A stretch of 64,000 bases of DNA from SIG603 sp964369415. GTDB lineage: Bacteria; Bacillota; Clostridia; Oscillospirales; Acutalibacteraceae. The position numbers were made by a program, and so were the translations under genes. The notes under the pieces were generated by a model, which searched no databases, had not been told where the DNA came from, and was given only the letters and a program-made list of their open reading frames with translations. Where the stretch lies: positions 135,800-199,799 of the forward strand of contig CAYJFP010000001.1 of NCBI GenBank assembly GCA_964369415.1, written 5' to 3'. Shown here in pieces: positions 15,717 through 25,343 of this stretch (its first letter is position 1; every line of letters begins with the position of its first letter).

Positions 15717-18071
15717 ATGAACAAACACCACAAAACACTGGAACTTGATAAAATACTTTTACTTCTTTCAAAAGAGACAAGTTGCAGTGACAGTGCCGAA
15801 GCGGCGCTGAATTTGACTCCTTCAGATGACAAGGACGAAATTTTAAAATTATTAAAACAGACAGACGATGCCTATGTTTTTCTTTCAAAATTTGGCGCAC
15901 CGTCTTTTTACGGTTTAAAAAACACTAAAAACCCACTTAGACGAGCCGAGGTAGGCGGAGTTTTAAGCCTTGTGGATTTAATCTCTATAGACGCTACTTT
16001 AAGGGTAATCAGGGGCGTTAAAGAGTGGAAAAGCAAGAGCGAATCCGCCACAAGCACTATCGACTACTATTTTCAGTCACTGACTCCGAATAAATATATC
16101 GAAGACAGAATAAGCACGACTGTTAAAAGCGAAGAGGAAGTCGCCGACAGCGCCTCACCTGAACTTGCTAACATCAGAAGAAAAATTAACCGAGCTTCTT
16201 TAAACATCAAGGAACAACTCGACAAAATGGTGCGCTCTAGCCATTATCAAAAATATCTTCAGGAATACATTGTAACTCAAAGGGACGGCAGATACGTTGT
16301 GCCTGTTAAGTCCGAGCACAAAAATGAGGTAAAAGGCTTGGTGCACGACAGCTCTTCAAGCGGCTCTACATTATTCATAGAGCCTATGGCGGTGGTTGAA
16401 GCCAACAATGAAATCAGGCTTTTAAAATCTTTGGAGCAAGAGGAAATCAACCGAATTTTGACGGTTTTATCGGCAGAAATCGGCACTTTCTCTGACGATA
16501 TCATAAAAAGCTACGACATCTTGGTAAAGCTTAATTTGATATTTGCAAAGGCTCATTTAGCCTATAAAATGAAGGCGGTAGTGCCACTTTTTGACGACGA
16601 CGGAAAAGTCTTACTCAAAAGTGCAAGACATCCTTTAATCGACCCTAAGCACGTCGTTCCCACCGATATCAACCTCGGTTATGACTTCGATTCATTAATA
16701 ATAACAGGGCCAAATACAGGCGGTAAAACAGTGTGTCTTAAGACTTTAGGTTTATTTTCTTTAATGGCGATGTGTGGCCTGATGGTGCCTTGTGCCGAGG
16801 GTAGCAAGCTGTCGTTTTTCTCAAAAATTCTTGTCGATATCGGCGATGAACAGAGTATCGAGCAGAGCCTTTCCACCTTTTCTTCTCATATGACAAATAT
16901 AATTGGAATTATCGAAAAGGCCGATAATAAATCACTGGTTTTGATAGACGAACTTGGAGCGGGAACCGACCCTATAGAGGGTGCGGCACTTGCTTGTGCG
17001 ATAATCGAATCGCTAAGAATAAAAAAACTAAGGCTTGCCGCAACCACCCACTATGCCGAACTTAAAGAATACGCACTCAAAACCGACGGAGTGGAAAATG
17101 CATGTTGTGAGTTTGACGTAAACACGCTAAGCCCTACCTACAAACTTCTCATCGGAATCCCTGGAAAGTCGAACGCTTTCTCCATTTCCAAAAAACTTGG
17201 AATGAGAAACGACATTGTCGAAAGGGCAAAAAATCTTGTTTCAGAAAACAGCTCACAGTTTGAAGTTGTCGTAGAGAAACTTGAAGAAAGCAGAAAAGCA
17301 CTAGAAAACGAAAAATCAGCGAGCGAAAAACTAAGAAAACAAGCCGAACTTGAACTAGCAGAAGCAAAGAAAATAAAGGAATCCGCTGAAAAAGAGAGTA
17401 AAAACGCCCTTGAAAGTGCAAAGTATCAAGCATCTTTAATCGTATCATCCACAAGAGCACAGGCAGATGAACTCATGGACAAAATGGACAAGCTTAAGAA
17501 GATGAATGCAAACTCCTTGAAAGACTATGATAAATTCACCCTTAAAAGTTCAATCAGAAACCTTGAAAGCAGTTCAAATCCTGTCGAAGAGCGAAAAAAG
17601 GAAGACTACAAACTTCCAAGAGAACTCAAAATTGGCGACGATGTCATTATTTTTGACATCGACAAAAGAGCGGTGGTAACTGCGATTAACAAGAACAAAA
17701 TCACTGTTCAAGCGGGAATTATTAAGACTACAGTCGATATAAGTAATCTTAGACTTGCCGAGAAAAAAGAAGAAAAAAGCAAAAAAACAGGTTTTAGAAC
17801 CGTTAGCAAGACCATAAGTACTGAAAGTCTCTCTATGAACATCGACATCAGAGGCATGAACTGCGACGAGGGCATTATGGAGCTTGACTCTTATTTAGAC
17901 AGAGCTGTAAGACAGGGTCTACACGAGGTGACAATTATTCACGGAAAAGGCACAGGAGTCTTACGAACTGCGATAAGACAGCATTTAAAAAGGCATCCTA
18001 GCATCAGAAGTTTTAGACCGGGTGTGTTTGGCGAAGGCGAAGACGGAGTTACCGTGGCGGAGATAAAATAG
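15717..18071 (+). CDS. mutS2: Endonuclease MutS2
   Basis: MutS2 is a MutS homologue without mismatch-recognition domain; it suppresses recombination and, in Bacillus, acts on collided ribosomes. The order is a core/clamp region (about 1-300), an ATPase with Walker A GPNTGGKTVCLKTLG (about 330) and Walker B LVLIDELGAGTDP (about 408), a coiled coil (about 510-630, Glu/Lys/Ala rich), a KOW-like part, and a C-terminal Smr domain from about 705, including MNIDIRGMNCDEG and HGKGTGVLR. 784 residues from the ATG at 15717 is normal; the frame extends to a TTG four codons upstream. Confidence 0.95.
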   Translation: MNKHHKTLELDKILLLLSKETSCSDSAEAALNLTPSDDKDEILKLLKQTDDAYVFLSKFGAPSFYGLKNTKNPLRRAEVGGVLSLVDLISIDATLRVIRGVKEWKSKSESATSTIDYYFQSLTPNKYIEDRISTTVKSEEEVADSASPELANIRRKINRASLNIKEQLDKMVRSSHYQKYLQEYIVTQRDGRYVVPVKSEHKNEVKGLVHDSSSSGSTLFIEPMAVVEANNEIRLLKSLEQEEINRILTVLSAEIGTFSDDIIKSYDILVKLNLIFAKAHLAYKMKAVVPLFDDDGKVLLKSARHPLIDPKHVVPTDINLGYDFDSLIITGPNTGGKTVCLKTLGLFSLMAMCGLMVPCAEGSKLSFFSKILVDIGDEQSIEQSLSTFSSHMTNIIGIIEKADNKSLVLIDELGAGTDPIEGAALACAIIESLRIKKLRLAATTHYAELKEYALKTDGVENACCEFDVNTLSPTYKLLIGIPGKSNAFSISKKLGMRNDIVERAKNLVSENSSQFEVVVEKLEESRKALENEKSASEKLRKQAELELAEAKKIKESAEKESKNALESAKYQASLIVSSTRAQADELMDKMDKLKKMNANSLKDYDKFTLKSSIRNLESSSNPVEERKKEDYKLPRELKIGDDVIIFDIDKRAVVTAINKNKITVQAGIIKTTVDISNLRLAEKKEEKSKKTGFRTVSKTISTESLSMNIDIRGMNCDEGIMELDSYLDRAVRQGLHEVTIIHGKGTGVLRTAIRQHLKRHPSIRSFRPGVFGEGEDGVTVAEIK

Positions 18072-18084
18072 AAGGGAAAAGTCT

Positions 18085-18720
18085 ATGAAAAAAGTTATTA
18101 TTTTAATTTGCATCGTTTTGCCCATACTGATTCTCACGTTTTTCACGGTTAATACCCTTAATAAAATGGGTCAAAAAACCATGCCTGAGCTTGAATATCT
18201 TAGTTTTGAAGACTATACCGTGAATATTTATAATTCTATTTTAGACGAACAATCCCTTGAAGTCCCGCCTGAAATTTTAAGCTTTTATATGAGTAAAAGT
18301 TTTGGAAGCGATACTGTACTTGCGGTAAACGATGATAAAATAAATCTTTGGTTTAAGGAAACTCTTCCTATTATAGACGAAAGTGACATCAAAATAGAGT
18401 TTTCCCTTTTAAATTACGACAGTGAAAGCCGAAGTATTTCCTTACAGCTTGATAAAATTTTTATCGGCAGTTTTGAAGTCCCCGACATGTTTTACACTGG
18501 TTTTACACCTAATTTTGACAATTTAGACGGTGTATCATTCGATAAGCAAGATAAAATTCTTGAAATGGAGTTCCCTAGCTTCGAGCTTGATTTTTGGGGA
18601 ATATATTTAGAAATCTACATATCAGAAATTTATATTAAAGACGAAAAGCTATTTTTCAAATTTATGACAGATTACGACTTCAACATCTCAGATTTCATCG
18701 GTTCTATTGTAAACGAATAA
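18085..18720 (+). CDS. Membrane-anchored protein of unknown function
   Basis: A 211-residue protein with an N-terminal hydrophobic helix (VIILICIVLPILILTFFTV) serving as signal anchor. The remainder is an extracytoplasmic beta-rich domain with alternating hydrophobic residues. The layout resembles YpmS-type anchored proteins, but I cannot align it with confidence and give no name. It lies 13 bases after mutS2 and 15 before a MATE exporter, so it is probably cotranscribed with both. Confidence 0.6.
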   Translation: MKKVIILICIVLPILILTFFTVNTLNKMGQKTMPELEYLSFEDYTVNIYNSILDEQSLEVPPEILSFYMSKSFGSDTVLAVNDDKINLWFKETLPIIDESDIKIEFSLLNYDSESRSISLQLDKIFIGSFEVPDMFYTGFTPNFDNLDGVSFDKQDKILEMEFPSFELDFWGIYLEIYISEIYIKDEKLFFKFMTDYDFNISDFIGSIVNE

Positions 18721-18735
18721 GAATGGAGAATTAAC

Positions 18736-20094
18736 ATGGGTTCTACAGAAGCACACAGTTTAAATCGGTCTACACTCTACAAAAATACCTTAAACATGGC
18801 TTGGCCAGCCGTACTTGAATCTTTTTTGATTTCACTCACAGGCTTTTTGGACACGATAATGGTAAGTGCATTGGGTATTACCACTGTTGCGGCAGTCGGA
18901 CTCACCTCGCAGCCTAAATTTTTGGGACTATGCGTGTTTTTTGCCATGGGAATCGCCATTTCTTCGATAACCGCAAGACGGCGTGGTGAAAATGATAGAA
19001 AAAGTGCAAATAAAGTGCTTAGAACCTCTTTGATAATCGGTTTAATTTTTACTGCAATTATCACCTTCACTTTTGTGTTTTTTGCCGATTACATAATGAT
19101 TTTTTCTGGTTCGAATCAGGATACACATCAAATTTCAGTAGAATATTTGCAAATTATCATGGCGGGAACTGGCTTTAGTGCCGTTTCCATCATTATTAAT
19201 GCTTCCCAGCGTGGTGCGGGTAGGACTAGGGTTTCGATGGTGACAAACATCACCTCTAACGTGGTAAATGTTTTGTGCAATTACCTTTTGATTGAGGGTA
19301 ACTTTGGCTTTCCAGCTCTTGGGGCAAACGGTGCGGCGTATGCCACCGTGATAGGCGGTGCCGTGGCATGCATCATGAGTATTATTTCAATAACTAAAAA
19401 AGACGGCTTCATCTATCTAAAGGCGGTCAAAGGCCTTTTGGCAAATAGTAAGGACGTTAAATCACTTATAAATGTCGGAACAAGCTCTTTTGTAGAGCAA
19501 ATTTTTATGCGAATCGGATTTATTTTATTTGTAAGAGCCGTCGCTGGCCTTGGCACTTTAGAGCTTGCGGCACATCAAATCGGAATGAATTTTATCGGAA
19601 TTTCTTTTTCCTTTGCAGATGGACTTGCCGTCGCTTCTGTCGCACTTGTCGGCAGAAGTCTTGGACAGCAACAGTCGGTCCTTGCTAAAAGATACGCCAC
19701 CGCCTGTCAAATAATCGGCGTTTTCTGCTCTTTGTTCCTTTCTTCTATTTTTATCTTTTTTGGAAGAAGTCTTTTCTCTCTTTTTTCGGATGTCACGGCC
19801 GTGCTTGACTACGGAAACATGATTATGCTGGTTTTAAGCGTGATTATTATTTTGCAAATTCAGCAAGTTTGTATAATGGGATGTTTAAGAGGCTCTGGAG
19901 ATACAAAGTACACCGCATTTATCTCGCTGATATCTGTAACGATTATTAGGCCGCTTGCAAGCTATATTTTAGCCTATCCTTTAGGTCTTGGTTTGTTTGG
20001 AATTTGGCTCGGCCTTGGATGCGACCAATTAGCAAGATTTATCCTAAGTTTTCTACGATTTAAAAAAGGAAATTGGCTGAATCTTAAAATATAG
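18736..20094 (+). CDS. MATE-family multidrug/cation exporter
   Basis: A 452-residue membrane transporter of the MATE family with twelve predicted helices in two pseudo-symmetric halves (first helix MAWPAVLESFLISLTGFLDTIMVS). It expels cationic drugs or metabolites with Na+ or H+. Typical signatures include GAAYATVIGGAVAC at the domain link and GMNFIGISFSFADGLAVASVALVGRSLG in the second half. Nothing in the sequence defines the substrate. It ends a run of rightward genes; the RCC1 cluster after it has its own predicted promoter. Confidence 0.9.
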   Translation: MGSTEAHSLNRSTLYKNTLNMAWPAVLESFLISLTGFLDTIMVSALGITTVAAVGLTSQPKFLGLCVFFAMGIAISSITARRRGENDRKSANKVLRTSLIIGLIFTAIITFTFVFFADYIMIFSGSNQDTHQISVEYLQIIMAGTGFSAVSIIINASQRGAGRTRVSMVTNITSNVVNVLCNYLLIEGNFGFPALGANGAAYATVIGGAVACIMSIISITKKDGFIYLKAVKGLLANSKDVKSLINVGTSSFVEQIFMRIGFILFVRAVAGLGTLELAAHQIGMNFIGISFSFADGLAVASVALVGRSLGQQQSVLAKRYATACQIIGVFCSLFLSSIFIFFGRSLFSLFSDVTAVLDYGNMIMLVLSVIIILQIQQVCIMGCLRGSGDTKYTAFISLISVTIIRPLASYILAYPLGLGLFGIWLGLGCDQLARFILSFLRFKKGNWLNLKI

Positions 20095-20110
20095 TTTTTA
20101 CCAAAAATTG

Positions 20111-20139
20111 TAGACTTTTTCATTCTAAAGTAATATAAT
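20111..20139 (+). promoter_or_regulatory. Predicted promoter of the RCC1/LRR cluster
   Basis: TAGACT (20111-20116), a 17-base spacer and a perfect TATAAT (20134-20139) stand 51 bases before the first RCC1/LRR gene. Confidence 0.55.
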
Positions 20140-20190
20140 TGATTATGTAGTAAACTAATATTAAATACTTTAATATAGGGGGATTAAATT

Positions 20191-22665
20191 ATGACATATC
20201 AAGCACCTGAAGGATACAAACCGTATCCCGGAACAAACTATTACTATACCGAAAGGGAAGGCGTAGACCAAGCTACAGGAGAAGCTTTGAGAATCATCAC
20301 ATACTTTGACACCACTACAGGTACATACAGTGAACAAAGTTATCCTAAACAGCCTAGTGAACAGGCTGTAAATGCGGCACAAAGTGTAGATACTCAAAAA
20401 CAACAGGTTACTGCACAAACGCAAAACGTTCAGCCACAAAACGCACAAACTCAAGGTACAGCGGTAAAAACAAACGTAAAAAAGAAAAGTGCGCTTCCTC
20501 TTATCATCACTCTTTCAAGTGTCGGTGTCGTGCTTATCGCTGCTGTGCTTGTCGTTTGGCTTACAGGAATATATAAAATGATACCGATTTTTGGCGATAG
20601 CTCTTCAGCTTCATATAACAGCAGTATTTCTGCGGGTTATTTTACTACAGCCGTAGTTAAATCTGATAAAACGGTAGAACTTGTAGGTTATCAAGACGCC
20701 TATGAAATAGATCCAAACAACTGGACCGATGTAGTAGCTATTTCAAGCTCTTCTTATGGCGACCATACCCTAGGACTTAAATCAGACGGTACTGTTATCG
20801 CCGCCGGTGTGAATACTGACGGGCAACTAAATGTCGGAAACTGGAATAAAATCGTCGCTGTTTCAGCGGGTTCTTTCCACTCTGTCGGCCTTAGACAAGA
20901 CGGCACTGTTGTCGCTACAGGCTATAATAATTCTGGCCAGTGCGACGTTAGCACTTGGACAGATATAGTTAAGATTTCAGCCGGTGGTGCTCATACCTTG
21001 GGGCTTAAATCTGATGGAACCGTGGTTTTCGCTGGTGATAACAACTACGGTCAAGGAAATGTATCGTACTGGAGTGACATCAAAGATATTTCAGCGGGTG
21101 AGTCTCACTCTGTTGGCCTTACAAAATCAGGAAGCGTTGTAGCCGTCGGAGTTAATGAAACTAATCAAACCGATGTCATGGACTGGGAAAACATTACGGC
21201 TATTTCGGCTTCAACCTTTGTCACCATCGGACTTAAATCTGACGGAACTGTCGTGAGCACCGAGTTCAAACCCACTGTAGATATCGACATATCTTTTAGC
21301 AAACAGAATCAAGACGCTGTAAGCACTTGGACAGATGTAATTGCGATTTCTTCTGGAAATTATCACACTATAGCGCTTAAATCGGACGGAACTATTCTTT
21401 CCACAACACCAAATGACGACACTATGCTTTCGGCTTATTCGGGTCAATCTGCAGTAAGCGGTATGAGTGGCGTTGGATATTCCTATTCGCCTACATTCTC
21501 TGACGAAGTCTTACCGACTATCGCCCCTGCCTCATCCTCCTCTTCTCAAGCTGTCATAGGCGACGATTATCCTATAGAATGGACAAATGAAGCTTTTGAA
21601 GCCGCCATCCGTGATGTTCTTTTCCCAGGAGAAGACAAACTTATCATGCATAGTGATATAAAGGATATAAACTCGCTTACTTTAAGTGACTATGGGCTTG
21701 ATGATATAGATGACATTGTGCATTTCACCGCTCTTATGGACCTTGATTTAAGCTATAATGAAATTGAAGACTTAACTCCACTTAAAAACCTTACTAATTT
21801 GTACTACTTAGACATAGCCTATAATGAAGTTGTAATTTTAGATGGCATTGAAAACCTTATTAATTTACAGTATTTTTATGCCGAGAATAATGCCTATATA
21901 TCAGATATATCACCACTTGCTAATTTAACTAATATAGATACTTTATTTTTAAATGGTAACTATATACAGGACATCTCACCACTTTCTAATCTAACTAATC
22001 TATATGAATTAGCATTGAAAGACAATTTAATCAGTGATTTAAGTCCTCTATCTAATCTTCAAAATTTACAGTATCTATACGCTGATGGCAACAATGTTTC
22101 AGACTGGTCGCCTGTTTCCCATATACCAAATGTATACGGCGCTCCAGAACCTACGCCCGAACCTACTCCAGAACCCACTCCNNNNNNNNNNNNNNNNNNN
22201 NNNNNNNNNNNNNNNNNNNNNNNNNNNNNNNNNNNNNNNNNNNNNNNNNNNNNNNNNNNNNNNNNNNNNNNNNNNNNNNNNACTCCAGAACCCACTCCTG
22301 AGCCTGTAAACGGTGTGGATATCACTCCTGGTGTATACGGTTTTTACGAACCCAATATTGGTGACTATTTTGTGCAAATCCTTATAAGACCTGGTTACAC
22401 GACTTATCTTGGATACACACTTGGTGGCGACACATTCTTTAGCCCTGTCGAGGTGCAAATAAGTGGCGATACTGTAACACTTTCTGGTACAGTCGATGAG
22501 CAAATGCTAAACATGGACATTAGCTTTCCAATAACGCTAACTTACGATTCTAACTTCACACTTGTTTCGCCTTCTGTTTTATGGACAGCATACGCAGGTC
22601 AAGTTTCTGACTATACAATGAGCGAAGCAGAAATGGCTGAGTATTATTACTGGCTATACGAATAA
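20191..22665 (+). CDS. Membrane-anchored RCC1/LRR surface protein 1
   Basis: A type II membrane protein in five parts. (1) A cytoplasmic N-terminal domain, residues about 1-55, with the pattern PEGYKPYPGTNYYYTER...TG...RIITYFDT...EQSY. (2) A Gln/Thr-rich linker, a KKK stretch and one transmembrane helix (about 101-134). (3) An RCC1-type beta-propeller (about 140-430) of roughly 40-residue blades with the signature LKSDGTV and W-x-DI-x-x-ISAG. (4) An internalin-like LRR block of 22-residue repeats (about 470-650, ISPLSNLTNL). (5) A (PTPEP)n linker interrupted by an assembly gap, then a C-terminal beta domain. The lysines before the helix predict N-in topology. No catalytic motif is seen; a binding or sensing role is inferred. 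Confidence 0.85.
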   Translation: MTYQAPEGYKPYPGTNYYYTEREGVDQATGEALRIITYFDTTTGTYSEQSYPKQPSEQAVNAAQSVDTQKQQVTAQTQNVQPQNAQTQGTAVKTNVKKKSALPLIITLSSVGVVLIAAVLVVWLTGIYKMIPIFGDSSSASYNSSISAGYFTTAVVKSDKTVELVGYQDAYEIDPNNWTDVVAISSSSYGDHTLGLKSDGTVIAAGVNTDGQLNVGNWNKIVAVSAGSFHSVGLRQDGTVVATGYNNSGQCDVSTWTDIVKISAGGAHTLGLKSDGTVVFAGDNNYGQGNVSYWSDIKDISAGESHSVGLTKSGSVVAVGVNETNQTDVMDWENITAISASTFVTIGLKSDGTVVSTEFKPTVDIDISFSKQNQDAVSTWTDVIAISSGNYHTIALKSDGTILSTTPNDDTMLSAYSGQSAVSGMSGVGYSYSPTFSDEVLPTIAPASSSSSQAVIGDDYPIEWTNEAFEAAIRDVLFPGEDKLIMHSDIKDINSLTLSDYGLDDIDDIVHFTALMDLDLSYNEIEDLTPLKNLTNLYYLDIAYNEVVILDGIENLINLQYFYAENNAYISDISPLANLTNIDTLFLNGNYIQDISPLSNLTNLYELALKDNLISDLSPLSNLQNLQYLYADGNNVSDWSPVSHIPNVYGAPEPTPEPTPEPTXXXXXXXXXXXXXXXXXXXXXXXXXXXXXXXXXXTPEPTPEPVNGVDITPGVYGFYEPNIGDYFVQILIRPGYTTYLGYTLGGDTFFSPVEVQISGDTVTLSGTVDEQMLNMDISFPITLTYDSNFTLVSPSVLWTAYAGQVSDYTMSEAEMAEYYYWLYE
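20494..20595 (+). other. Conserved transmembrane segment, paralogue 1
   Basis: These 34 codons, from LPLIITLSS to KMIPIFG, encode the same residues as 22939-23040 although twelve codons differ synonymously. Paralogue 3 (25713-25814) differs at three residues only. Confidence 0.85.
22182..22281. other. Assembly gap (100 N) in a (PTPEP)n linker
   Basis: Both flanks are in the 12-base PTPE repeat and share the 17 bases ending in CCCACTCC. The frame on both sides agrees, so the repeat number is unknown but the gene is intact. Confidence 0.9.
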
Positions 22666-22680
22666 TTTTGGAGGAAAACT

Positions 22681-25236
22681 ATGTCTTTTCAAATACCGGA
22701 AGGCTTTATACCGTATTCTGGAACAACTTACTATTATAAAGAAAGAAACGATTTTGATTCTGAAACGGGTAAACCTGTTAGAGTTATCACATATTTTAAC
22801 ACGTTAGACGGCAGTATCACCGAGCAGTCGTACCCTAGAGAAGTTATTAGTCAAAATCAGCCTATGCAAAATCATCAAGGCTACGCTGTTGTAGGCACCA
22901 ATAACCAAACAAGCCAAACTTCAAAAAAGAAGAGCAATCTTCCGCTTATAATCACACTTTCAAGTGTCGGTGTAGTTCTTATCGCCGCCGTTCTTGTGGT
23001 TTGGCTTACTGGTATTTATAAAATGATACCGATTTTTGGCGGTAATCAAGAAGAAAACTACGATTACAGTATTTCTGCTGGCGTGCTTACTACACTAGCC
23101 GTTGATAAAGATGGAAGTGTAATGGCAGCAGGCTCTGGCGAGCACGGTAATTTAGACGTAAGCACTTGGACAGATGACTTCGTTTCGGTAAGCGCTGGCT
23201 ATGTGCACACCGTAGGCCTTAAAAATGACGGAACAGTCGTGGCAGTCGGAAACAACGAGTACGGACAGTGCGATGTCGAGTCTTGGAGCGACATCGTAAT
23301 GGTTTCAGCGGGAGATTTTCACACTTTAGGGCTTAAGTCTAACGGCACCGTAGTCGCTACTGGACTTAACGACTATAACCAGTGTTCTGTTTCAGGTTGG
23401 AATAACATCATTAGTATATCAGCGGGCGCATACCATTCTGTCGGCTTAAGAAATGACGGAACCGTGATATCCTACGGTGATAATTCCTACGGTCAAAATG
23501 ATGTCATCGACTGGACAGATATCACCGACATATCCGCTGCGGCAAATCACACTGTCGGTCTTAAAAGCGACGGAACACTAATCACCACGGGAAATAACGA
23601 CTTTGGACAGCTAAATGTACAATCTTGGCAAGATATCAAGTCTATTTCGGCTTCTGTTTATCACACTGTCGCACTTAAAAATAACGGAAGTATTTTGAGT
23701 ACCGAGATTCTTCTTGACAGCGACCTTGCAAAACAATATGATTCATCTTATTTTGAACAAGGTCAAACACTTGTAACTGCTTGGGATGATATAATCGCTG
23801 TTTCAGCGGGAACATACCATACCATAGCACTAAGAGATGACGGAATCTTGCTGTCTACCAACACCTTGACAGAAGATTTCTCAGTATATTTAAAAGGACA
23901 GTCCGAAATTTCTTCGTGGAAAAATGTAGGATTTAACTACACACCTAGATTTACCAATTTTGAGGAAGGCGCCGCTTCAGCTGTTACTCCGGACCTATCT
24001 CCAAACCCCACTTTATCTCCCGAAAGCTCTAGTTCTTCTACTGCTACCGATGACTATGTCATAGCGTGGAACGATCCTAATTTTGAAGCAGCTGTGAGAA
24101 ACTATCTTGGAATAGAAAACGGGGAAATAATGTACAGCGATGTAAAGGATAAAGATTTTTTGTATCTTTATTCTGATGAACCTTTAACTGATATTTCTGA
24201 CATATCCCACTTTACTTCCTTAGAGTATTTAGATTTAACTTATAATAATGTAAGTGATATCTCTCCACTTCTTTCACTTGATAATTTAACCCATTTATTT
24301 CTTGGAGAAAATGAAAATTTCAGTGATTTTACTACGCTTTCTTCTATGACCAGTCTAATTTCATTATCTTTAGACGGCATAATTATAGACGATTTCAGCT
24401 TTATTTCATCACTTATTAACTTAGAATCTCTCTCTCTTTCTGGTTGTGAACTTGAAGACATAAGTGCGCTTAAGGACCTTACACGAATTTACGAACTGCA
24501 ACTTAGTTACAATTATATAAGCGATATTTCACCGCTTGTAAATCTTACAAGGCTTGAAACCTTATCGTTAATCGCAAACACTTCTATCGAAGACCTAAGC
24601 CCTATTTCTTCGATGACTGGTTTAAAATCTCTTTCACTAGATGACATGGTTTTAAGCGATTTAAATATTCTTTCCACTTTGACAAATCTTGAATTTTTAT
24701 CTGCAAGTGGCAATTACATTGAGGATTTAACCCCGCTTTCTAGCTTAGTGAATCTTGAATATTTAACTTTAAGCGGTAATTTAATTGAGAACTTAACTCC
24801 ACTTTCTACTCTTAGCTCTTTACTATACTTAGATTTACCAGACAATCTTTTAGAGGATTTAAGTCCACTTTCGTCTCTTGTTCAGTTAGAAAGTTTAACT
24901 TTGTATGACAATTTTATCGAAGATTTAACGCCACTTTCACCACTTGTAAATCTTACTATACTCGATTTAGACAATAATTATATCGAAGATTTAAGTCCGC
25001 TTTCCACTCTTGTATCTTTAGATGCCTTATATATAAGTACAAACTTTATTTCTGATATTTCACCAGTATCTGCGCTTCCTAATTTGGAGTATTTAACCGC
25101 TAGTACAAACTTTATTGTAGATATAAGCTCACTTGCCAATCTTCCAAGTTTATATTTCTTATCCTTAGAGGACAATTTAATTTTAGACTGGACACCTGTC
25201 GATCATATCGAAAACGTTTACGGAAGACCCGAATAA
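22681..25236 (+). CDS. Membrane-anchored RCC1/LRR surface protein 2
   Basis: An 851-residue paralogue of the preceding protein, 15 bases downstream behind a GGAGG site. It has the same N-terminal domain (PEGFIPYSGTTYYYKER), a shorter linker, a transmembrane segment identical to that of protein 1 (residues about 87-120), an RCC1 propeller (about 125-420) and a longer LRR array (about 475-845). It ends with DWTPVDHIENVYGRPE and a stop. Protein 1 has the equivalent DWSPVSHIPNVYGAPE and then continues into its PTPEP linker and C-terminal domain, so this protein stops exactly at the domain boundary. Function is inferred to be binding at the cell surface. Confidence 0.85.
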   Translation: MSFQIPEGFIPYSGTTYYYKERNDFDSETGKPVRVITYFNTLDGSITEQSYPREVISQNQPMQNHQGYAVVGTNNQTSQTSKKKSNLPLIITLSSVGVVLIAAVLVVWLTGIYKMIPIFGGNQEENYDYSISAGVLTTLAVDKDGSVMAAGSGEHGNLDVSTWTDDFVSVSAGYVHTVGLKNDGTVVAVGNNEYGQCDVESWSDIVMVSAGDFHTLGLKSNGTVVATGLNDYNQCSVSGWNNIISISAGAYHSVGLRNDGTVISYGDNSYGQNDVIDWTDITDISAAANHTVGLKSDGTLITTGNNDFGQLNVQSWQDIKSISASVYHTVALKNNGSILSTEILLDSDLAKQYDSSYFEQGQTLVTAWDDIIAVSAGTYHTIALRDDGILLSTNTLTEDFSVYLKGQSEISSWKNVGFNYTPRFTNFEEGAASAVTPDLSPNPTLSPESSSSSTATDDYVIAWNDPNFEAAVRNYLGIENGEIMYSDVKDKDFLYLYSDEPLTDISDISHFTSLEYLDLTYNNVSDISPLLSLDNLTHLFLGENENFSDFTTLSSMTSLISLSLDGIIIDDFSFISSLINLESLSLSGCELEDISALKDLTRIYELQLSYNYISDISPLVNLTRLETLSLIANTSIEDLSPISSMTGLKSLSLDDMVLSDLNILSTLTNLEFLSASGNYIEDLTPLSSLVNLEYLTLSGNLIENLTPLSTLSSLLYLDLPDNLLEDLSPLSSLVQLESLTLYDNFIEDLTPLSPLVNLTILDLDNNYIEDLSPLSTLVSLDALYISTNFISDISPVSALPNLEYLTASTNFIVDISSLANLPSLYFLSLEDNLILDWTPVDHIENVYGRPE

Positions 25237-25250
25237 ACATCTAACATGTA

Positions 25251-25322
25251 GAACTAAGGGCTAAAGGTGAATGACTATTAAAACAACATGAGTTTTTCAC
25301 TATTAGTCTTTAGCTTTTAGTC
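25251..25322. repeat. Dispersed palindromic repeat, copy B
   Basis: Inverted repeat between the second and third RCC1 genes. Reversed, its right arm reads GCTAAAGACTAATAGTGAAA, close to the left arm of copy A (GCTAATGACTAATAGTGAAA). As in copy A it ends just before a ribosome site, GAGGAGG. Confidence 0.7.
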
Positions 25323-25343
25323 TAATAAAGAGGAGGTAGTATT

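Noticed and set aside
22141..22325. CRISPR-like array at the (PTPEP)n repeats
   Set aside because: The 12-base periodicity encodes a Pro/Thr/Glu linker in frame; there are no spacers and no cas genes. I saw no CRISPR array elsewhere in the window.
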